Shown here: piece by piece, positions 47,691 to 59,560 of the stretch | Position numbering within the stretch: the stretch's first letter is position 1 | How the letters are laid out: every line of letters starts with the position of its first letter | Assembly: GCA_023150375.1 (NCBI GenBank) | Contig: JAKLLA010000015.1 | Location: 1-64,000 of the forward strand | Length of the DNA stretch: 64,000 bases | Origin: Burkholderiaceae bacterium | GTDB lineage: Bacteria; Pseudomonadota; Gammaproteobacteria; Burkholderiales; Burkholderiaceae_C | Reading direction: 5' to 3' | Notes under the pieces: generated by a model | Seen by the model: only the letters and a program-made list of their open reading frames with translations | Told to the model about the DNA's origin: nothing | Databases searched by the model: none | Position numbers and translations under genes: made by a program

Positions 47691-48212
47691 TCAGCGGTAG
47701 GCGCCGTAGACGCTGGCGCGGCCGTCCAGGCCGATCAGCAGCACATCGTAGGGGTCGCGGCGGCCGCCGTACTCCGGGCCGTCCATGCCCGGCGAGCCCA
47801 GCGGCATCGCCGGCACCGCCAGGCCCAGGGCCCGAGGCCGTTCCTTCAGCAGGCGGCGGATCTCGGCGGCGGGCACGTGGCCTTCGATCACGTAGCCGGA
47901 GGCCGGCAGGCCGGCTGCGGTCAGCCGCACCGTGTGGCAGGAGCCGAAGCGCTCCGGCAGGCCCAGTGCCCGCCGGGCACTGTGGTTGCCCTGGTCGTGC
48001 ACCGTCATCTGCAGGCGCCGGGGCGCGAATTCGCGCTCGAGGTAATCCATCCAGTCCTTGCAGCAGCCGCAGCCTTCGGCCTTCCAGATCTCGAGGGCGA
48101 GCGGGGCGGCCGTGGCCTGGGTGCCGATCGGCAGCAGCGCGGCCAGGCCGACGCCCGCCAAGGCGGCGCTGCGGCCCAGCAGGTGGCGGCGGGTGAGTGA
48201 GGGGGAAGACAT
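47691..48212 (-). CDS. DUF411 metal-binding secreted protein
   Basis: 173 residues. A Tat-type signal (SLTRRHLLGRSAALAG) precedes the DUF411 domain: LEIWKAEGCGCCKDWMDYL, then FGSCHTVRL, GYVIEGHVPAAEIRRLL and AMPLGSPGMDG. Cys residues in GCGCC and SCH are likely copper ligands. DUF411 proteins usually occur with copper-resistance genes. The start follows AAAGGAG. The gene is 20 bases downstream of the multicopper oxidase stop. Confidence 0.9.
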   Translation of the reverse strand: MSSPSLTRRHLLGRSAALAGVGLAALLPIGTQATAAPLALEIWKAEGCGCCKDWMDYLEREFAPRRLQMTVHDQGNHSARRALGLPERFGSCHTVRLTAAGLPASGYVIEGHVPAAEIRRLLKERPRALGLAVPAMPLGSPGMDGPEYGGRRDPYDVLLIGLDGRASVYGAYR

Positions 48213-48232
48213 GAAGGCTCCTTTCGGTGAAA

Positions 48233-49639
48233 TCAGTGGCCGGCATGCCCGCCGGGTTTGCGGGCGCGATACGGGGCGCGGGCCGGGGCCGCGGCGGGGG
48301 CGGTCGGCGCGGCCGCCGGGGCGGGGGCCTCGCCCTGCCAAGGCCGAGCGACCGTGCCCGGCGGATGGCGGAACCAGCCCGGGTCGCGGTAGTCGCCGGG
48401 AGGCTGGTCGCGGCGCACCTTCAGCACGCTGAACATGCCGCCCATCTCGACGCTGCCGAAGGGGCCCTGGCCGGTCATCATCGGCACGGTATTGGCCGGC
48501 AGCGGCATCTCCATCTCGGCCATGTCGGCCATGCCGCGCTCGCCCATCACCATGTAGTCGGGAATCAGCCGGGTGATGCGCCCGGCCAGGCTGCTGTGGT
48601 CGACCCCGATCAGGGTCGGCACGCTGTGGCCCATCGCGTTCATCGTGTGGTGGCTCTTGTGGCAGTGGAAGGCCCAGTCGCCTTCCTCGCTGGCGACGAA
48701 CTCGATCTGGCGCATCTGCCCCACCGCGATGTCGGTGGTCACCTCGGGCCAGCGGGCCGACTTCGGCACCGGTCCGCCGTCGGTGCCGGTCACCTCGAAC
48801 TCGTGGCCGTGCAGGTGGATCGGGTGGTTGGTCATCGTCAGGTTGCCCACCCGGATGCGCACCCGGTCGCCCAGGCGCACGTTCAGGCTGTCGATGCCCG
48901 GGAAGATGCGGCTGTTCCAGGCCCAGAGATTGAACTCGGTCATCGTCATCACCCGGGGCGTGGCACTGCCGGGCTCGATGTCGAAGGCGCCCAGCAGGAA
49001 GCAGAAGTCGCGGTCGACCGTCTCGATCAGCGGATGGCCGCGCCGGCCCTCGACCTTCGGATGGGTGACCCAGAAGCCGTACATGCCCATGGCCATCTGC
49101 ACCATCTCGTCGGCATGCGGGTGGTACATGAAGGTGCCGGGGCGGCGTGCCTCGAACTCGTAGACGAAGGTCTGCCCGGGCTGGATGGTCGGCTGCGTCA
49201 GCCCGCCCACGCCGTCCATGCCGTTGGGCAGGCGCTGGCCGTGCCAGTGCACCGCGGTGTGCTCGGGCAGGCGGTTGGTGACGAAGATACGCACCCGGTC
49301 GCCTTCCACCACCTCGATCGTCGGGCCGGGCGACTGGCCGTTGTAGCCCCAGAGGTGGGCGGTGAAGCCAGGTGCCATCTCGCGCAGCACCGGCTCGGCG
49401 ACCAGGTGGAACTCCTTGACCCCGTCCCTCATGCGCCAGGGCAGCGACCAGCCGTTGAGTGTGACCACCGGGCGGTAGGGCCGGCCGTCCGGCGGCAGCA
49501 GGGGCGCCGCGGTGGCCGCGGAGGTCTGCTGCACCGGCTCGGGCAGCGCGGCCAGGGCCGCACGGCCGACCGCGGAGGCCGCCACCGCCGCACCGGCGGC
49601 CAGGCCGGCCTGGAAGATCCGACGTCGTGACACGATCAT
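48233..49639 (-). CDS. Tat-exported multicopper oxidase
   Basis: 468 residues. A twin-arginine signal (VSRRRIFQAGLAAG) precedes two visible cupredoxin domains. All four copper motifs are present: HWHG, HPHAD, HPIHLHGHEF and HCHKSHHTMNAM, the last giving the type 1 Cys, His and axial Met. A Met-rich region follows (about 385-425: MVMGERGMADMAEMEMPL, MMTGQG), then a Pro/Ala tail with His. It probably oxidises Cu(I) in the periplasm. It starts 32 bases after the TolC-type gene. Confidence 0.93.
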   Translation of the reverse strand: MIVSRRRIFQAGLAAGAAVAASAVGRAALAALPEPVQQTSAATAAPLLPPDGRPYRPVVTLNGWSLPWRMRDGVKEFHLVAEPVLREMAPGFTAHLWGYNGQSPGPTIEVVEGDRVRIFVTNRLPEHTAVHWHGQRLPNGMDGVGGLTQPTIQPGQTFVYEFEARRPGTFMYHPHADEMVQMAMGMYGFWVTHPKVEGRRGHPLIETVDRDFCFLLGAFDIEPGSATPRVMTMTEFNLWAWNSRIFPGIDSLNVRLGDRVRIRVGNLTMTNHPIHLHGHEFEVTGTDGGPVPKSARWPEVTTDIAVGQMRQIEFVASEEGDWAFHCHKSHHTMNAMGHSVPTLIGVDHSSLAGRITRLIPDYMVMGERGMADMAEMEMPLPANTVPMMTGQGPFGSVEMGGMFSVLKVRRDQPPGDYRDPGWFRHPPGTVARPWQGEAPAPAAAPTAPAAAPARAPYRARKPGGHAGH

Positions 49640-49671
49640 GGGTTTCCTCTCGATTCGGCTCGATGTCCGGA

Positions 49672-53158
<3,487 letters not shown>

Positions 53159-53189
53159 CCGCCCCTGGCGTCCTCGGCGACCTGCAGGC

Positions 53190-53912
53190 GTGAGCGCTTC
53201 CCGATCCTCCCGTCGCGGCCGGCCGGTCTGGCTGTTCGATCTCGACAACACCCTGCACGACGCCTCGCATGCCGCGTTCGGCATGATCGATCGCTCGATG
53301 AACGCCTACATCGAGCGCGAGCTGGCGGTGTCGGCGCAGGAGGCCGACCATCTGCGGCGCCATTACTGGCAGCGCTACGGTGCGACGCTGCTCGGCCTGA
53401 TGCGCCACCACGGCGTGCGCGCGCCGCATTTCCTGCACCACACCCACCTGCTGCCCGGCCTGGAGGCCCGGCTGCGCGCCCATGCCCATGACATCGCCGC
53501 CCTGCAGCGGCTGCCGGGGGCCCGCTTCGTCCTCACCAACGCGCCGGCAGCCTATGCCACCCGGGTGCTGGCGGCGCTGGGCATGGCGCGGCTGTTCCAG
53601 GGCGTGATCGCGATCGAGGCGATGCACATGTTCGGCCAGCTGCGGCCCAAGCCCGACAGCCGCATGCTGCGCCGGGTGGCCGCGCAGCTGCGCGTGGCCC
53701 CGGGGCGCTGCGTGCTGGTCGAGGACACGCTGGCGCACCAGAAGGCCGCCCGGCGCGTGGGCATGCACACCGTCTGGATGCAGCGCTGGCTGCGCCGCAG
53801 TGCGCATGGCCCCGAGGTGGGGGTGCGGCTGCGCCGTCGACCTGTGTACGTGTGTGACAGAATCCGCAGCCTGCAGGCCCTGACACGACTGTCTGGGCAC
53901 CGCCGCCCCTGA
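53190..53912 (+). CDS. HAD-family pyrimidine 5'-nucleotidase
   Basis: 240 residues from GTG at 53190. HAD motif I WLFDLDNTLHD, motif II FVLTNAP, motif III KPD in RPKPDSRMLRR and motif IV VLVEDTLAHQKAA. The cap region (YWQRYGATLLGLMRHHGV) is typical of the SDT1-like pyrimidine 5'-nucleotidase group, which dephosphorylates UMP or CMP. The argB-nucleotidase-slmA order is common in betaproteobacteria. The C-terminal 45 residues are basic. Confidence 0.88.
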   Translation: MSASRSSRRGRPVWLFDLDNTLHDASHAAFGMIDRSMNAYIERELAVSAQEADHLRRHYWQRYGATLLGLMRHHGVRAPHFLHHTHLLPGLEARLRAHAHDIAALQRLPGARFVLTNAPAAYATRVLAALGMARLFQGVIAIEAMHMFGQLRPKPDSRMLRRVAAQLRVAPGRCVLVEDTLAHQKAARRVGMHTVWMQRWLRRSAHGPEVGVRLRRRPVYVCDRIRSLQALTRLSGHRRP

Positions 53913-54019
53913 GAGCGGCCTCCTGCCGGCTGCCCGCCAGGAGGCCGGGCGGCGCAGGTCTCCCGCGGTGGCCGCCTGGCCGGCCGCCTTCGCAGCCTTC
54001 CTCCCCCTCGATCCGATCC

Positions 54020-54781
54020 ATGACCCAGCCGACCGCCCTCGACCCTGGCCCGTGCACCGAGGACCTCGCCCGGACCGGCGGGGCGGCACCGCCGGTCGAG
54101 TCGGGGACGGAGCCGGCCTGCGACGAGCGGGCCGTCGACCGCGGGGATGTCGGGGCGCCGGCCGAGCCCGCGACCGAGGCGAACCCCGGTGCGCCTGTGC
54201 GCAAGCGCCTGCGTCCCGGCGAGCGTCGGGTGCAGATCCTGCAGACGCTGGCGCAGATGCTCGAGCAGCCCGGTGCCGAGCGGGTCACCACCGCGGCCCT
54301 GGCGGCCCGGCTGGGCGTCAGCGAGGCCGCGCTGTACCGTCACTTCGCCAGCAAGGCGCAGATGTTCGAGGGGCTGATCGAGTTCATCGAGACCAGCATC
54401 TTCAGCCTGGTCAACCAGATCTGCGAGCGCGAGCCCGCCGGCCAGGCGCAGGCGGCGCGCACCGTGGCGGTGCTGCTGCAGTTCGCCGAGAAGAACCCGG
54501 GCATGAGCCGGGTGATGGTCGGCGATGCGCTGGTCTTCGAGCACGAGCGGCTGCAGGCGCGCATGAACCAGTTCTTCGACCGCATCGAGTCGCAGCTGCG
54601 CCAGAGTCTGCGCCTGGCGGCCGAGATGCGCGGCTCGGCCACGCCCTCCGTCGAGGCCAGCGCGCTGGCCTCGGTACTGACCAGCTTCTGCGCCGGGCGG
54701 CTGCAGCGCTTCGCCCGCTCGGGCTTCAAGCGCGTTCCCACCGAGCACCTCGACGCCGCGCTGCGGCATCTGATCCTCTGA
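54020..54781 (+). CDS. slmA: Nucleoid occlusion factor SlmA
   Basis: 253 residues, about 55 longer than E. coli SlmA (198). The extra part is an acidic, Pro/Ala/Glu-rich N-terminus. The TetR-type HTH begins RRVQILQTLAQMLEQ and contains TTAALAARLGVSEAALYRHF; the C-terminal ligand/dimer domain has FAEKNPGMSRVMVGDALVFE, diagnostic for SlmA. SlmA binds DNA sites and blocks Z-ring formation over the nucleoid, so it acts on the ftsZ product encoded 15 kb away. Confidence 0.93.
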   Translation: MTQPTALDPGPCTEDLARTGGAAPPVESGTEPACDERAVDRGDVGAPAEPATEANPGAPVRKRLRPGERRVQILQTLAQMLEQPGAERVTTAALAARLGVSEAALYRHFASKAQMFEGLIEFIETSIFSLVNQICEREPAGQAQAARTVAVLLQFAEKNPGMSRVMVGDALVFEHERLQARMNQFFDRIESQLRQSLRLAAEMRGSATPSVEASALASVLTSFCAGRLQRFARSGFKRVPTEHLDAALRHLIL

Positions 54782-55461
54782 GCCGCGCTCCGGTCTGGCC
54801 CGCCGGTGCGCTGGCGCTGCAGCTGGCGGGCGAGGCCATCGCCCTGCTGCCCGAGCGGGCGCTGTGGTGGCCTGCCCGGTCGATGCTGATGCTGGCCGAT
54901 GTGCACCTGGGCAAGGCACAGAGCTTTCGCCGCCTGGGCGTGCCGGTGCCCGGGGGCAGCGGTGCCGAGACCCTGCGGCGCCTGAGCGGTCTGGTCGAGG
55001 CGCTGGACCTGCGCGAGGTGGTCTGCCTGGGCGACCTGCTGCATTCCCGCCATGCCCATGAGGCCGCTCCCGCCGCGCTGCTGCGCGACTGGCGCGCCCG
55101 CCACACCGATCTGACCGTCACGCTGGTGCGCGGCAACCACGACGACCGGGCCGGCGACCCACCCGCCGACCTCGGCTTCCGCTCGGTCGACGAGCCCTGG
55201 CGGCTCGGGCCCTTTGCGCTGTGCCACCACCCGCAGCCGGTGCCGGGTGCCTATGCGCTGGCCGGGCACCTGCATCCCTGCGTGAGCCTGGGTGGACGGG
55301 CGCACGACCGGCTGCGGCTGCCCTGCTTCCAGTTCGGCGCCGAGGTCGGCGTGCTGCCGGCCTTCGGTGCCTTCACCGGCATGCACCCGGTACGCAGGCA
55401 GCCCGGCGATCGCCTCTACGTCATTGCCGACGAAGCCGTGGTGGCGCTGCCGGGCGGCTGA
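54778..55461 (+). CDS. pdeM: PdeM-like metallophosphoesterase (ligase-associated type)
   Basis: About 227 residues. Calcineurin-like motifs are MLADVHLGKAQSFRR, VVCLGDLLHSRH, LVRGNHDDRAG and AGHLHPCVSLGG, with the PdeM-specific PERALWWPARSML before motif I. Such proteins usually sit with a DNA ligase, exonuclease and Lhr-type helicase; none is here. No ATG, GTG or TTG exists near the expected N-terminus. The only candidate is CTG at 54778, overlapping the slmA stop as CTGA, so coupling to slmA is likely. The start is uncertain. Confidence 0.8.
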   Translation: MSRAPVWPAGALALQLAGEAIALLPERALWWPARSMLMLADVHLGKAQSFRRLGVPVPGGSGAETLRRLSGLVEALDLREVVCLGDLLHSRHAHEAAPAALLRDWRARHTDLTVTLVRGNHDDRAGDPPADLGFRSVDEPWRLGPFALCHHPQPVPGAYALAGHLHPCVSLGGRAHDRLRLPCFQFGAEVGVLPAFGAFTGMHPVRRQPGDRLYVIADEAVVALPGG

Positions 55462-55488
55462 GCGGGGGAGGGGCGACCCGCCGCCCCG

Positions 55489-55494
55489 TACACT
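55489..55494 (+). promoter_or_regulatory. Candidate -10 element (TACACT) 6 bases before the DUF815 gene
   Basis: TACACT (4 of 6 to consensus) is followed by GCCGGG and then the ATG at 55501. The predicted transcript start falls on the ATG. No ribosome site precedes the ATG, as in the lpxC case. Confidence 0.35.
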
Positions 55495-55500
55495 GCCGGG

Positions 55501-56427
55501 ATGGCTGATCTGGATTCCTTTCTCACCCGGGCCGAGGCGCTGCTGGCGCGCCTGGAGGCCGTCCTGCCGCGCCCCCTGACCGCGCCCGACTGGGACGCCG
55601 GCGTGGCCTTTCGTTACCGCAAGCGCGGCGGGGGCGGCTGGCTCGAGCCGGTGCGGCATGTCTCGACCATCCGCCTGGCCGACCTGCAGGAGGTCGATGC
55701 GCAGAAGGAGCGCCTGCTGCGCAACACCGCCCAGTTCGTCGCGGGCCGGCCGGCCAACAACGTGCTGCTGACCGGCGCGCGCGGCACCGGCAAGAGCTCG
55801 CTGATCAAGGCCTGCCTGAACGCGTTCGCCGGGCAGGGCCTGCGCCTCATCGAGGTCGACAAGGCCGACCTGACCGACCTGCCGGACCTGGCCGAGCTGG
55901 TCGCCGGCCGGCCCGAGCGCTTCGTGATCTACTGCGACGACCTGAGCTTCGAGGAGGGCGAGGCGGGCTACAAGGCGCTCAAGTCGATGCTCGACGGCAC
56001 CGTGGCCCAGGGCGGCGAGAACGTGCTGATCTACGCTACCAGCAACCGCCGCCACCTGCTGCCCGAGCGCATGAAGGACAACCTCGGCGCCACCTACACC
56101 GACGAGGGCGAGCTGCACCCCGGCGAGGCGGTGGAGGAGAAGGTCTCGCTGTCCGAGCGCTTCGGCCTGTGGATCAGCTTCTACCCCTTCAGCCAGCGAG
56201 AGTACCTGGCCATCGTGGCGCAGTGGCTGCGCCACTTCGGCGCCGACGAGGCCGCGATCGAGGCTGCGCGCCCCGAGGCGCTGGTCTGGGCGCTCGAGCG
56301 TGGCTCGCGTTCCGGCCGGGTGGCCCAGCAGTTCGCCCGCGACCATGTCGGGCGCGGTCTGCCGCAGGCGGGCCAGGCCCGCGCCCGCGTCAGCGACGAC
56401 ATTCCCGGCGGCCTGGACCATGTCTGA
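55501..56427 (+). CDS. DUF815-family AAA-type ATPase
   Basis: 308 residues. Walker A GARGTGKSSLIK, Walker B-like FVIYCDDLSFEE and sensor-1 NVLIYATSNRRHLLPERM define DUF815 (YifB-unrelated AAA-like ATPases). The N-terminal 60 residues are family-specific (FRYRKRGGGGWLEPVRH). Function is unknown; the gene often lies next to mutT in betaproteobacteria, as here, where it overlaps mutT by 8 bases. Confidence 0.88.
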   Translation: MADLDSFLTRAEALLARLEAVLPRPLTAPDWDAGVAFRYRKRGGGGWLEPVRHVSTIRLADLQEVDAQKERLLRNTAQFVAGRPANNVLLTGARGTGKSSLIKACLNAFAGQGLRLIEVDKADLTDLPDLAELVAGRPERFVIYCDDLSFEEGEAGYKALKSMLDGTVAQGGENVLIYATSNRRHLLPERMKDNLGATYTDEGELHPGEAVEEKVSLSERFGLWISFYPFSQREYLAIVAQWLRHFGADEAAIEAARPEALVWALERGSRSGRVAQQFARDHVGRGLPQAGQARARVSDDIPGGLDHV

Positions 56428-56917
56428 GTCGCGGCCGGTTGCCGGACCCGTGCGCACGCCGGTGGACGTGGCCGTCGGTGTGCTGATCGAGCGCGACGCC
56501 GACGGCCGCGAAGGCCGCTTCCTGCTCACCTCGCGGCCGGCGGGCAAGGTGTATGCCGGCTACTGGGAGTTCCCGGGCGGCAAGCTGGAAGACGGCGAGT
56601 CGGTCGAGGCCGCGCTGGCGCGCGAACTGCACGAGGAGCTGGGCGTCACCCTCGAGCCCGCGCAGGTGCAGCGCTGGCAGGAACTGGTGATGGACTACCC
56701 GCACGCGCGGGTGCGGCTGCACTTCTGCAAGGTGTTCGCCTGGCGGGGCGCCTTCGAGATGCGCGAGGGCCAGTCGATGGCCTGGCAGGCGCTGCCGGTG
56801 GAGGTGACGCCGGTGCTGCCGGGCACGGTCCCGGTGCTGCAGTGGCTGGCGGCCGAGCGCGGCCATGCCGGGCCGACGCACGGCGGGGAGGCTCAGTCTT
56901 CGCGCGAGGGCGGCTGA
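56420..56917 (+). CDS. mutT: MutT-like NUDIX hydrolase
   Basis: 165 residues. The NUDIX box runs [20 protein letters not shown] plus ELGV, a full match to GX5EX7REUXEEXGU. The preceding [10 protein letters not shown] is typical of MutT (8-oxo-dGTPase), which cleans the nucleotide pool. It starts 8 bases before the DUF815 stop. Its 3' end overlaps the convergent yacG by 25 bases, so the last residues ([11 protein letters not shown]) are shared coding sequence. Confidence 0.9.
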   Translation: MSESRPVAGPVRTPVDVAVGVLIERDADGREGRFLLTSRPAGKVYAGYWEFPGGKLEDGESVEAALARELHEELGVTLEPAQVQRWQELVMDYPHARVRLHFCKVFAWRGAFEMREGQSMAWQALPVEVTPVLPGTVPVLQWLAAERGHAGPTHGGEAQSSREGG

Positions 56918-57120
56918 CGCGGATCGTCGTCGGGCGGGGCGTCGGCGGCGACGCGGTAGTCCTCGGCCGCCCAGGCACCGAAGTCGATCTGCCGGCAGCG
57001 CTCGCTGCAGAAGGGCCGCCAGGGGTTGCCCGGCGCGAACAGGCTGGGCCGGCGGCAGGTCGGGCAGGCGACCGTGGGGGCGCCCGGGGCGGCGGGAGCG
57101 TCGCCGGGGTTCAGGCGCAC
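56893..57120 (-). CDS. yacG: DNA gyrase inhibitor YacG
   Basis: 75 residues with the four-Cys zinc finger CPTC and FCSERC, and the YacG signature [20 protein letters not shown]. YacG binds GyrB and inhibits DNA gyrase. Its start overlaps the end of zapD by 10 bases. The C-terminal tail is acidic and Pro-rich. The coaE-zapD-yacG order next to pil genes is widespread in proteobacteria. Confidence 0.93.
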   Translation of the reverse strand: MRLNPGDAPAAPGAPTVACPTCRRPSLFAPGNPWRPFCSERCRQIDFGAWAAEDYRVAADAPPDDDPRQPPSRED

Positions 57121-57866
57121 AGCGTCAGCTCCACCGCCACGTCCTCCTGGGCCGGGCGCAGCCGCCCCTCGGCGTCGGCGCGCATCAGCCGCACCGCCAG
57201 CAGCAGCCGGTTGCCGCTGATCTCCGGCACGATGCGCAGCGCCGGGTCGATGCGCAGGCGCACCAGCTGGAAGCTGCGCCCGCTGCCCAGGCTCTGCTGG
57301 TAGACGCCGCCGCGGATGCGCACCGACAGCGGCGAGCCGGTCTCGCGCAGCAGCGCCAGGCAGACCTCGAGCGCCTCGGCCAGCGGGTCCAGGGTGCCGG
57401 TCCAGCGCAGCAGGTCGGCACGGCGCTGGTCGGCGCTCTCATGCTGCCAGGCGAAGTAGCCCGGCAGGTCGAACTCGCAGGTGCCGCCGGGAATGCTGAT
57501 GCGGCTGCGGATGCTCATCAGCCACTCGTTGGCGCTCAGGCTGCTGCCGGCCTTGCCCGGCAGGGCGACGAGCTTCTCGCGCGCACTGTCGAGGCGGCGG
57601 ATGGCGAGGTCCAGCGCGGCTTCGGAGATGGACGGATTGCCACGAAAGCTGGCCAGCTGCACCCGCTGGCGGTCCAGTTCGAGCAGCAGGTCGCTCTTCA
57701 GGTCGGCCCGCGAGGCCACGTCCATGATCTCGAACAGCGTGGCCAGGGCGAAGTGGTGGTCCACCGCGTCGTCGCGCGCGACCAGGCGGGCCAGGCGGCT
57801 GAACAGCTGTTCCAGCCGCAGCATGGTGCGGATGCTCTCGTTGAACGGGTACTCGTAGAAGATCAA
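57111..57866 (-). CDS. zapD: Cell division protein ZapD
   Basis: 251 residues from TTG at 57866, giving an N-terminus reading (M)[20 protein letters not shown], the ZapD family start. Further motifs are [17 protein letters not shown] and [18 protein letters not shown]. ZapD crosslinks FtsZ filaments. An ATG at 57914 in frame would add 16 residues unlike the family; GGAG lies about 10 bases before the TTG, so I prefer TTG. It follows coaE by 87 bases. Confidence 0.93.
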   Translation of the reverse strand: MIFYEYPFNESIRTMLRLEQLFSRLARLVARDDAVDHHFALATLFEIMDVASRADLKSDLLLELDRQRVQLASFRGNPSISEAALDLAIRRLDSAREKLVALPGKAGSSLSANEWLMSIRSRISIPGGTCEFDLPGYFAWQHESADQRRADLLRWTGTLDPLAEALEVCLALLRETGSPLSVRIRGGVYQQSLGSGRSFQLVRLRIDPALRIVPEISGNRLLLAVRLMRADAEGRLRPAQEDVAVELTLCA

Positions 57867-57953
57867 GGCAGCGGGCTCCAGCGACGGCCAGCCGGTCCCG
57901 CCCGCGGCGGGCACCGACGCCCGGATTGTTTCACAGCCGGTCGCGACGGGGCC

Positions 57954-58607
57954 TTAGGGGCGCGGCGGCTCGCCCACCCAGAACTGCCAAAGGGTGCGCA
58001 GCTGCGCACGCAGCGCCTCGAGGTCCAGGCCCTCGTTGTGCACCACCGCGTCGGCCACGGCGCGCCGGGCGCTGCGGCCGGCCTGCTGGGCGATCACCCG
58101 CTCGACCGCCTCGGCCGTCCAGCCGTTGCGCTGCATCACCCGCTGCACCTGCAGGGCCTGCGGGCAGTCCACCACCAGCACCCGGTCGACCCGGCCGAGC
58201 CAGTGGCGTGATTCGACCAGCAGCGGCACGTCGAAGACCACCGGCGTGCCCGCCGGTGCCCGCCGGGCCTCGGCCTGCGTGGCCGCGCCGATCATCGGGT
58301 GCAGGATGGCCTCCAGGGCCTTGCGCGCATCGGGATCCTCGAAGACCCGCTCGCGCATGCGGGCGCGGTCGAGCGCGCCGCTGGCGTCGATCACCTCGGG
58401 CCCGAAGTGCGCCGCGATGGCGCCGATCGCGGCGCCGCCCGGCGCGGTCAGGCGGTGCGCCAGGGCGTCGCTGTCGACCACCCAGGCGCCCAAGTCGCGC
58501 AGGATGCCGGCCACCGTGCTCTTGCCGCTGCCGATGCCGCCGGTCAGGCCGATGCGCAGGATCGGGCCGTCGGCCGCCGGACGGTCGGGCAGGGAGGCCA
58601 TGTTCAT
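57954..58607 (-). CDS. coaE: Dephospho-CoA kinase
   Basis: 217 residues. P-loop GLTGGIGSGKST, DSDALAHRL, and the CoaE motif FDVPLLVES are present. It performs the last step of coenzyme A synthesis. The start at 58607 overlaps the pilD stop; a second ATG two codons on (58601) is also possible. The gene continues the pilBCD transcript, as in many proteobacteria. Confidence 0.95.
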   Translation of the reverse strand: MNMASLPDRPAADGPILRIGLTGGIGSGKSTVAGILRDLGAWVVDSDALAHRLTAPGGAAIGAIAAHFGPEVIDASGALDRARMRERVFEDPDARKALEAILHPMIGAATQAEARRAPAGTPVVFDVPLLVESRHWLGRVDRVLVVDCPQALQVQRVMQRNGWTAEAVERVIAQQAGRSARRAVADAVVHNEGLDLEALRAQLRTLWQFWVGEPPRP

Positions 58608-59542
58608 CAGGCCCAGCCCATCCAGCGCGCGACCCGGTCCGGCCCGGCCAGCAGGGCCACCAGGCCGCCGCCGGCCAGGAAGGGGCCGAAGGGCACGTAG
58701 CGCCCTTCACGCAGCGCGCCGCCGAGCTTCATGCCGATGCCCACGGCCGCGCCGATCACCGAGGCGCCCAGGATCACCGGCAGCAGCATCGACGGGCCCA
58801 GCCAGGCCCCCAGGGCGGCCAGCAGCTTGAAGTCCCCACCGCCCATGCCTTCCTTGCCGGTGGTGAGCTTGAACAGCCAGTACACCGACCACAGGCTGAG
58901 GTAGCCGGCCACCGCGCCCCACAGCGCTTCGGCCAGCGGCAGGTTCCAGCCCAGCGCCGCGGCCACCAGCCCGGCCCACAGCAGCGGCAGGGTCAGCGAA
59001 TCGGGCAGCAGCGTGGTATCCCAGTCGATCAGGCTGGCCGCCAGCAGGGCCGCGGCAAAGCCGCACCAGAGCAGCGCCACCGGCGCGCCGCCGAAACGCC
59101 AGCCGATGGCCACGAACAGCAGCGCCGTGGCCCCCTCGACCAGCGGGTAGCGCAGCCCGATCGGCGCCTGGCAGGCCGAGCAGCGCCCGCGCAGGCGCAG
59201 CCAGCCCAGCAGCGGCAGGTTCTCGTGCCAGCGGATCGCATGGCCGCAGTGCGGGCAGCGCGACGCCGGCCGCGCCAGGCTCAGCGGCGCCAGGCCGGCG
59301 AGCGTCTTCGCCAGTGTGCTGGCCATGCCCGCCATGCCGGCCGGCGCCTCCACGCCGAGCGCCCGGCGGTGCCCATCCGCATCGGAGAGCTGCTGCGACA
59401 CCTCCGCCCACCACTGCCGCTCCATCATCAGCGGCAGGCGGTGCACGAGCACGTTCATGAAGCTGCCGATGCACAGGCCCAGCAGTGCCAGGCCCAGCGG
59501 ATGAGTCAGCGCGGCGAGCGCGCCCTGCAGATCGAAGGCCAT
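58607..59542 (-). CDS. pilD: Prepilin peptidase PilD
   Basis: 311 residues with about eight membrane segments. The cytoplasmic zinc loop has CPHCGH and CSACQ. Aspartyl protease motifs are LIDWDTTLLPD and the GxGD site in MGGGDFKLLAALGAWLGP. The N-terminal GSFMNVLVHRLPLMME is the family signature. PilD cuts and N-methylates type IV prepilins. It starts 18 bases after pilC. Confidence 0.95.
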   Translation of the reverse strand: MAFDLQGALAALTHPLGLALLGLCIGSFMNVLVHRLPLMMERQWWAEVSQQLSDADGHRRALGVEAPAGMAGMASTLAKTLAGLAPLSLARPASRCPHCGHAIRWHENLPLLGWLRLRGRCSACQAPIGLRYPLVEGATALLFVAIGWRFGGAPVALLWCGFAAALLAASLIDWDTTLLPDSLTLPLLWAGLVAAALGWNLPLAEALWGAVAGYLSLWSVYWLFKLTTGKEGMGGGDFKLLAALGAWLGPSMLLPVILGASVIGAAVGIGMKLGGALREGRYVPFGPFLAGGGLVALLAGPDRVARWMGWA

Positions 59543-59560
59543 GCAAGAGAAGGAACGGCG

